Positions 57,701 to 64,000 of a stretch of DNA of 64,000 nucleotides are shown in pieces. Position 1 is the stretch's first letter; the number at the start of each line of letters is the position of its first letter. Source of the stretch: Tretioscincus oriximinensis (taxonomy: Eukaryota; Chordata; Lepidosauria; Squamata; Gymnophthalmidae). The stretch is taken from contig JAJVDF010000775.1 of the NCBI GenBank assembly GCA_022410635.1, forward strand, positions 150,108-214,107, read 5' to 3'. Position numbers and translations under genes: made by a program. The notes under the pieces are model-generated. The model was not told the DNA's origin. It searched no databases and worked only from the letters and a program-made list of their open reading frames with translations.

Positions 57701-59779
57701 TTCCACTGCAAAGAGGAGGCATTTTCCTAGCCATGATGATGAAGTCTTAGTCGTAAAGCAGCAGGAAAATCGGTGCTTTTATGACACATGTGCACATCTA
57801 ACTATTTCAAAAGACAGACACGACATTCAGAGAATGTGGTCAACATTCTCTGAACATATTGCGGTCAACATTTCAGAAAATAAAAATGAACAATTATCCA
57901 TTCCTTTCATTTGTCTTCTTTAGTGATTCCAAAGGCCAAATACTGAAAAAAACTCTCTTTTCTAATTGAATTCTAAATGATGCAGCTTAATAAAGTCACT
58001 GAATATTATCTTATTATCAATTGATTATAGAGAGTTTTAAGCCATTTTTTGTCTTCCAGCTTACAGTGGGAGGAAGAAAGGGTCATAAACATGGATAATT
58101 GTGCGTGATTATGGAGATTAAGTCCCAATTAAAGTTCAACTTCTGTAATAACCTGATCCAAAAACATTTTAAAATGTGTTTTTATTCTTACCAATAGCAC
58201 TAATGAAGACTAAAGAAAGTCTGGTTAGTGAAAATTCTTATCATTATAAACCCAGTAGCTGTTGATCTGGTTAGTTTGCAAGTTTGTGGTGTTGTAGAAG
58301 CATTTAGTATTCAAGTGTGTCATTCTTTTTGCTTCAACAACTTTTAACAATTCCCCATAGCAACATAACAGTGCAGAAGTTTTATTTCATTCAACAAGCA
58401 CTGTGGTAACTTCACTAGAGGTAGCAAGAAAGGTGAGNTTTTGCTTTTAAGAAACAAATATTTGCAGTATATATCACCCTCCCCNAAAAAACTATGTTGA
58501 TGGTTGTATTTAATTGCTAGGATTTTAAAAAAACACTCTGGATTTGGTTTGCACATTCTTTTTATTGTGATTTTGTCATTTCACAATACTTTCATTTTGC
58601 CCGTTCAGAAATCACAGATATCTTACATAGTACAAGGTATTTGCAATAAATTGAGTTGGTGTTCACATTAATAATTTGTTGAGAACCTGAGGTGCCTTAT
58701 GTTCATAGAGCTTATTTCAAAATTTGATGTCCAGTGTAACTCCCATGGTATTTCTGCTACAGTCCAGACATTCTGAGAAGATTGAGGTTTTGTGGGGAGG
58801 GAGCTGTTGAATCCCCCTGCCTCCTGTTCTTCACCTAAGACTTCCATCACTTCATTTCTTTCCTTTTCATTCCAATGCAATGTTGCAGAAATTGCTTGCT
58901 GAAATATGAATTTAAAGCAGAAGGATGGAAGCAACCCTATGCATAATATGTTATTATAATAATTGGTCTAATCTATGCTACACACAGGTTAAGAGACAAG
59001 AGATATTCTGGTTGAACACTTTTTTGTTTACTTCTCAACTACTTAATTTCTTAAGAAATCAATAAGTTTGTAATAAACCAATTTTCACAGGCTAGGTCTC
59101 TTTTTGGACTCATCAAGTGACAGAATTTTTTCAAAAGTTAGACAAAGACCTTATCTATTTTTAGATGATTCTGTGCATGAATTATAGCAGAGCAAAAAAG
59201 AAGATTGCCCCCATTTCTTACCTTTGCTGCCATGCAGCTGTTACTACAGTTTCAAGCACTCTGAAGCACATATCTTTGAACTGATCATCATCATAGATCA
59301 GAGCTCTTTCCTGACCTCAGCAAAAGCATCATTCAGCACAGGTCCCTTGTGAAACATTGGTGTGCATCTCAATGCAACAAATATTTCTTATTTCTCAGCA
59401 GATGGTTAAACTAGTATATAGTTTGTCATAACATTTTTTTCCATAAGATACTTTTTGATGTATTTTCACTAGAGATCAGGTCAGTCTGGATCAGATATGC
59501 CTGTCAATCACTTGAGCTGCTAACAGGCAAACAGTACAGCCATGATGGACAAAGATCAATGGCTGTCCTTCAAAACAGTGTAGTACTTGACCTCACCTTG
59601 TAAAAACTAGGTATAAAGAAAAGGAAGTTTGGGTGATGTATTTGACTTAAGTTTTTTTTTTGCGATTAACATCTGAGGATCACAAGAGAGCAAGCAAGTG
59701 CATTTGCAATCCATATTCAATTAAGGAAACTAAGTGCCAATACTCAAGTAGGAAATGTTTAGGTTGCTTGATGCAGCTA
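54727..59779. other. Long repeat-poor AT-rich stretch
   Basis: About 5 kb, the longest part of the window in which I recognise no mobile element, apart from a short AAAT run near 55475 and a GGTTCAAATTT-rich patch at 55158-55220. Open frames are short and lack family motifs on both strands. It may hold host regulatory sequence, but nothing specific can be claimed. Confidence 0.35.
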
Positions 59780-59935
59780 TAAGAGGAGCCCTGCAGAATC
59801 AGAGTTCATCATGTCCACCCTTCCTTCTCACACAGTGGCCCACCAATTGCATCTGGGTAGTCTAATGTAGAAAAAGGCAAAATCATCTCCTGTTCTTGAC
59901 TCTCTCACCATAATCGTGCCTGTATTGGGCTGAAA
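59780..59935 (-). mobile_element. CR1 3' terminus (antisense)
   Basis: 'ataagaggagccctgcagaa', 'tctcacacagtggcccacca' and 'ctcctgttcttgactctctc' match the reversed CR1 3' untranslated region (11620-11755). Confidence 0.72.
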
Positions 59936-60894
59936 GACCAGCCCAAAGAAACATAATACAAACTATCTGTGTTACAGTTTCGTGTATACTCAGAAAGTTT
60001 TGACTATCTGTCTTTTTTCTGCTGTTATCACCTGAACTGCTCTTATTTTTAAACTTTTCCCAGTCTATTTTCAGTCTTGAAGAATTACGTTCTTTCTTTC
60101 TGTAATAAATCCCATGCTTCTGGACTGAAGATGAATTAAAGAGGATTTAACATAAAACTGTGTCTTTGGTAATACTTGACGTTTAAATCTTCTTTTCTGA
60201 ACATCATGTTCTGTACCACACCGAAATTTCGTGATATAAGGTATCTGCTAATAATCATTGGGAAACAAGGGAGCAAAGTAAGGAAAGATCTAAGAATTTT
60301 TATACTAACGTGCCCCTAAATTACACATCCTTAATGTTCTGTGGCAAGCATTTTCCAGTCTCCTGTTTTCAAAACAGACATATACACAAAATGTACAAAA
60401 GACTTCTGGTATTGTGAAGAATATCAAACAGAAAACATTTATTATGTGGAAAGACCTTTATAATACAGTGCATCTGGGAATTGCACAAATGCCTGTCTCC
60501 TAACCTCCTACCATCTGCCACGTTGCAGCCATTAACTAATAGTCAAACAAGTGATGGCACCCTAAGGGGTTGTCTTCTGAATTTTACTTGAAGGAAACTG
60601 CCTACAGGTAAAACAAGGACATTGTACCTTCATTTTTCAGCAGCTGCTAAGGCTCTTGGTGGCAAAATTTGCATTTCACTTTCTACCTGTTAAATTAAAG
60701 AGACAACAAGACCGTATTTGTTAAGCAATAAACATAAATAAACTACAAGGGATGGGGTGGGCTAATTTATATATTTATTTTACCTGGCTTCACCTAATGC
60801 TGCAGAGTCAGTCTNGAAAAGTCCATTGTGTAATCAATCCCTATATAACTCTGTGCTCACATTCCCATAAACAGCTACTGTTACAAAAGCTGTA
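59936..60894. other. Unassigned intergenic sequence
   Basis: Nothing recognised. Confidence 0.4.
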
Positions 60895-60897
60895 TTA

Positions 60898-60984
60898 GGC
60901 CCTGTCATAGCCTACACTAGCATGTAGATGGCAGATTCCCATTCTGAGATATAGCCAAGAATAAAGCTCAGTGCAGACAGGGCC
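60898..60984. mobile_element. Short MITE with TTA target duplication (87 bp)
   Basis: GGCCCTGTC and GACAGGGCC form perfect 9-base inverted ends, flanked on both sides by TTA. Three-base TWA duplications are characteristic of PIF/Harbinger elements. The interior is about 60 bases shared with the palindromic MITE at 34589-34769, so this appears to be an internally deleted relative. Confidence 0.65.
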
Positions 60985-61285
60985 TTAGAAAGCTTCAATT
61001 CAAACGGGAAATGGCTTGCATAACAAAAACACATATTGTAAATTTTTATATTATTCCCATGCTTTCTAAATATAACCAAAGCTGTGTTATGTGCCCCCAC
61101 CATTATACAGGAGGCAGTTATATAGGTATGGCTGAGGATTGCTCACTACATATTTGTGGCTTTATAAACTGCCAAGAAAATTTAAAAAGTTTATAAAATC
61201 TGAAGAATCATTGAATTTGAGTCCAGGGAGGTTGGAGATGCTATGTATCATGAGCAACTGAGTCTAAGAAGTTAAGGGATGCCTG

Positions 61286-61475
61286 CAGGGCTGTATTTAG
61301 GCAAAATATATCTACTGGTAGTAATAAGATGATATTAATGTTTTTATTGCTTTTACTATTATAAAACCCAGAAGACAGACAGAAGAAAGTAAAATAAATA
61401 AATAAAGAATATAAGTAAGCAAACACGTAGTTAAATTAAGCGCATGGACAAAATAAAGCCAAAATACTGCCCTAG
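61286..61475. mobile_element. Diverged sister of the MITE at 36698-36875
   Basis: 'cagggctgtatttaggcaaa' and 'gatattaatgtttttattgc' with 'ttataaaaccca' match the left two thirds of the 36.7-kb copy almost base for base. The right end is decayed ('tactgcccta'). Confidence 0.65.
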
Positions 61476-62108
61476 ATGTCTGATTCTAGATGGAATTACA
61501 TTGTCCCTAGAAAGACTCAATTTATTATTCCCTAAGTATTCTACTTGATATTATGTGATTATATATAAAATATAAAAGTTAAAATATTTTTGAAACAAAA
61601 TAACAACATCAACAATAATAAGAGTAATAATTTATTTTCTTTTTGGAGGATGGGTGAGAGAGTGTAATCTTTAAAAAATGAGAAGAAGCTCATTGTTTCT
61701 GCATTCAGCTGGCTCACATCAATGGACATATAACATTAAGCAACAGCATCAAAAATGCTCCACTGTAATTTCTACAGAGCAAGGAGTCAATCAGGCAGCT
61801 GTAAATCCAGTTTCTAGAGATTTGGGAGAATCCATTGGGAGCAACCGTTGCCAAGAACTGGCATAAACACATCTGCCAGAAACATAACCTGGTAATTACC
61901 CTTCATTCTTATTGCTTATCCAACACACTCTTTCTAAACAAACGTCTTGCAATGCAAAATGAAGTTACATATTTGGTGGATAATTAGGTATGTCAGTCTT
62001 TATACTACTGTCTTAAGAAATTGGAGCAAATCTTCAGGGTACAGATAAGAATATGCATCTGTCTGCAGCTATGGATATAAGATGCTGGAGAAAATACATA
62101 ATTATGTT
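61476..62108. other. Unassigned spacer
   Basis: AT-rich, with nothing recognised. Confidence 0.4.
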
Positions 62109-62163
62109 TTGCCGTGGAGGAAAGAAATGGAAGACCACACAGTGTAACAAGTGAACATAAATA

Positions 62164-62169
62164 TTTATT
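62164..62169 (-). promoter_or_regulatory. AATAAA polyadenylation signal (minus strand)
   Basis: TTTATT on the plus strand reads AATAAA on the minus strand, immediately upstream of the direct-repeat copy that would be the end of the unit. Confidence 0.3.
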
Positions 62170-62347
62170 AACTTATTAACCATAGCCAAAAACCTTAACG
62201 CCGATGCATAACAATAACACAACCCGAAAACTAGTTATTCAACATAACAAGTGCTTGCTTTCCAAAAATTAACCCAGAAGTGGCGAGAATTAGGCCATGG
62301 CTTGAGTAGGAGTGTGGCAGGTGCAGCAGCTTGGCAGTTGGCCCCTA

Positions 62348-62423
62348 GTCAGCCACCCAGCCTGACCTGCATCCCACTGGCTCAGGTCAGCCACCCGGCC
62401 TGACCTGCAACCAGCAGGGTCAC
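62348..62423. repeat. 38-base tandem duplication
   Basis: 'gtcagccacccagcctgacc' plus 'tgcatcccactggctcag' is repeated from 62386 as 'gtcagccacccggcctgacc' plus 'tgcaaccagcagg'. Confidence 0.8.
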
Positions 62424-62951
62424 GCCACCATGATATGGCACCACCAGGGCACCTGCTTTGTTCAGCGAGGCAGCCCATCCATAACAGCTACCCAGCTTAC
62501 GCCTTGCTGGTAGACACTGTGGACCACACCCCATGATATAGGTCCTGGGCTGCCCTCTCCCGAAAGGCTAGCCCCCCTGGTCTAGGTGCCCGAGCTGTTC
62601 AGCAGCACAACCAGTCCACCCATTCTGTGGGTACTCATCAGAGCGTCAAAGAGGCTTTTGAGGGCCTTCAAGAATCCGTCTTGTGTACGACCCATCTCAA
62701 TGACTCCAAACTTGTGTTCAACCTACCCATCCACAAAGGTAGGCACACAAGTTCAGAACCCTTTTAAGAAGGGAATCAAAGCTATGAGGTAGTCGTAGGT
62801 CTACCTGTCTCAAGGTTTTCTTGACTCCTCAGGCCCATCAAGCTGTGCCACTGCCAGCATCACCATCCTCTGCCATGACTGAAAGAGAAGAAAACAAGGG
62901 TGGGATTCACGCATCNAGGACAGAAGAGGAAGATGGTGGTTGGCGGAGGGC

Positions 62952-62961
62952 TTTTATCCCC
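62952..62961 (-). promoter_or_regulatory. TATA-like box (minus strand)
   Basis: GGGGATAAAA on the minus strand followed by GC-rich sequence. It lies about 135 bases inside the repeated unit and fits an LTR promoter position. Confidence 0.3.
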
Positions 62962-63150
62962 TTGGTCACCCAGAAACAATGTCACTTCCTACCAACCACT
63001 TCCAGGCAGTGAGAAAGGACGNGGTCTCCTAGACTGTCTCCCTCTTTCCTACTAGCAACAGCCAGGATGACTGCATTCACAGCCGCAGCTGACTTGCCGT
63101 GGAGGAAAGAAATGGGAGACCACACAGTGTAACAAGTGAACATAAATGTC

Positions 63151-63608
63151 TGTTGGACTGAGTAAAGAAAAACTTAAGTTGGAATATTAAAAGAAAATTG
63201 CTTAATTACAGAGCAATTGTAGAAACGCCAGGTGGCAGCTATCTTATCTTTGACCTTTAAAGTGTAATGAGTTTCAGCTGGGCTTTATTTTCTATGCACG
63301 TTAGAAACTATACTTAAACTTATTTTGCTAGTCATGTAATAAGGTGTAGTGTGGTGTAGTGTGGTGTAAGATTGTAGAGAGAAAGCAGAAGAGGTTTTTG
63401 CCCTGTGTTCTTGGCTATTTGTCTTTGAGAGCTATTTTCTGAGCTTGGACTATTTTGTTGCTCAAATCTTGTAAATAGCTGTAAATAAAAGTTTTGTTCC
63501 TTATTTACCTTTTTGGTNGACTTTTTGCTAAAGGAAGAAACTACTGGTTCTTGACTGCTGCTAACTCTGCTAATTTTGGGTCTTTACATAAGGTCCAAAT
63601 ACTTGACA
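63151..63608 (+). mobile_element. Ty1/copia 5' LTR
   Basis: Starts TGTTGGACTG and ends CTTGACA, with the TG...CA ends expected of LTRs and a TGTTGG start common in copia LTRs. The 3' boundary is placed by the primer-binding site that follows with no spacer. Inside are an AATAAA (63484-63489) and a small GTGTAGTGTG tandem repeat (63344-63368). It inserts beside the second direct-repeat copy of the neighbouring unit. The matching 3' LTR would lie beyond the window. Confidence 0.78.
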
Positions 63609-63623
63609 GGTTATGGGGCCCAG
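63609..63623 (+). other. Copia primer-binding site (initiator tRNA-Met half)
   Basis: GGTTATGGGGCCCAG is complementary, except for one extra G, to the anticodon-stem region of initiator tRNA-Met. This internal tRNA region primes Drosophila copia and related elements. It lies immediately after the LTR end. Confidence 0.75.
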
Positions 63624-63716
63624 AACCAGCGCCAGAACCAGAACTTTTTGAGCTCATTATTTGAGATAGGGCAATTTTTTTTTGCCATTTTTGTCAGAGT
63701 TTCGCTGTGTTGCAGA

Positions 63717-64000
63717 ATGGCAGTCTCTCTACATAATTTTGCGTTGGAACCTTTAAAGGGAGCCGAAAATTATGCTGCTTGGAATCAGAAAATGAAAGCC
63801 TACCTGATACACCACAATTTATGGGAAGTTGTGGAGACTACACCTGTTCCTGGAGCTGCAGCACCCTTGGTGAGAAAGGATGAAAGAGCACNTTCTGCTA
63901 TAGTCCTGTCTGTAGAGAATTCTCAGCTATTGTACTTAAGAAATGAAAATACAGCTAAAGACTGCTGGGATGCCTTGAGAAAAATTTATGTTACAGAAAC
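63717..64000 (+). CDS. Copia Gag, N-terminal part (runs off window)
   Basis: An uninterrupted frame of 94 codons from ATG at 63717 to the window edge. It starts 'MAVSLHNFALEPLKGAENY' and continues 'AAWNQKMKAYLIHHNLWEVV'. It ends with 'YLRNENTAKDCWDALRKIY'. The pattern L-x-G-x-N-Y-x-x-W-x-x-x-M...LW-x-V, followed by A-x-x-x-W-x-x-L, is the N-terminal signature of copia-type Gag (DUF4219/UBN2 families). Gag forms the virus-like particle in the cytoplasm. The start is supported by its position about 95 bases after the primer-binding site and by the fit to the family. One codon contains an ambiguous base (63892). No stop or shift is seen, which suggests a young insertion. The protease, integrase and reverse transcriptase would follow outside the window. 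Confidence 0.87.
   Translation, partial: MAVSLHNFALEPLKGAENYAAWNQKMKAYLIHHNLWEVVETTPVPGAAAPLVRKDERAXSAIVLSVENSQLLYLRNENTAKDCWDALRKIYVTE

Larger units (their letters stand above)
62109..63147 (-). repeat. Unit bounded by 54-base direct repeats, LTR-like on the minus strand
   Basis: A 54-base sequence ('ttgccgtggaggaaagaaat...gaacataaat') occurs at 62109-62162 and again at 63094-63147 with one difference, so the period is 985 bases. The interior is GC-richer than its surroundings. On the minus strand it carries a TATA-like GGGGATAAAA (62952-62961) and an AATAAA (62164-62169) just before the terminal copy, which ends in ...CA. This could be tandem LTRs, a miniature LTR element or a dispersed tandem repeat. 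No protein is recognisable. Confidence 0.55.

Overview
The window reads as gene-poor vertebrate DNA, most likely from a squamate reptile. This rests on the mix of elements: CR1 and L2 LINE remnants, Penelope-like elements (PLE) with a GIY-YIG endonuclease, a tRNA-derived SINE with a TTC-rich tail, several non-autonomous hAT elements, a Tc1-type remnant and a Ty1/copia retrotransposon. The bulk is AT-rich and I found no host exon, rRNA, functional tRNA or CRISPR array. The species cannot be named from the sequence.

Region by region. 1-12 kb: AT-rich unique sequence with L2 3' ends, AAT and AAAAAG microsatellites and three SINE copies. 11.6-15.8 kb: a retroelement cluster with an antisense CR1 fragment, a foldback PLE insertion with a perfect 12-bp target duplication, and a decayed PLE whose reverse transcriptase and endonuclease remain recognisable and which has itself been hit by a second foldback PLE. 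19-24 kb: L2, a GAA microsatellite broken by an assembly gap, a SINE, an unidentified GC-rich block, a CR1 end and a PLE end. 26-28.5 kb: the largest coding relic, a 2.1-kb L2 copy with a nearly open reverse-transcriptase frame, followed by a Tc1-like transposase tail. 29-32.5 kb: a GC-rich palindrome, two SINEs inserted head to head, and a long TTG/TTC tract. 34-44 kb: four hAT-type elements, one (38908-39849) with perfect 8-bp target duplications and a body of serial hairpins. 45-54.7 kb: CR1 and SINE copies, two more foldback PLEs, and a hAT MITE inside an L2 fragment. 54.7-59.8 kb: the longest stretch without a recognisable repeat. 60-64 kb: two MITE relics, a directly repeated unit with LTR-like signals on the minus strand, then a copia element (LTR, primer-binding site and open gag start) running off the window.

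No host pathway or operon is present. The genes that can be named all belong to mobile elements, and only the copia gag start is open. The best second-look items are the recurring foldback PLE architecture, the serial-hairpin hAT, the copia element and the repeated unit beside it. I did not see a convincing new defence or metabolic system.
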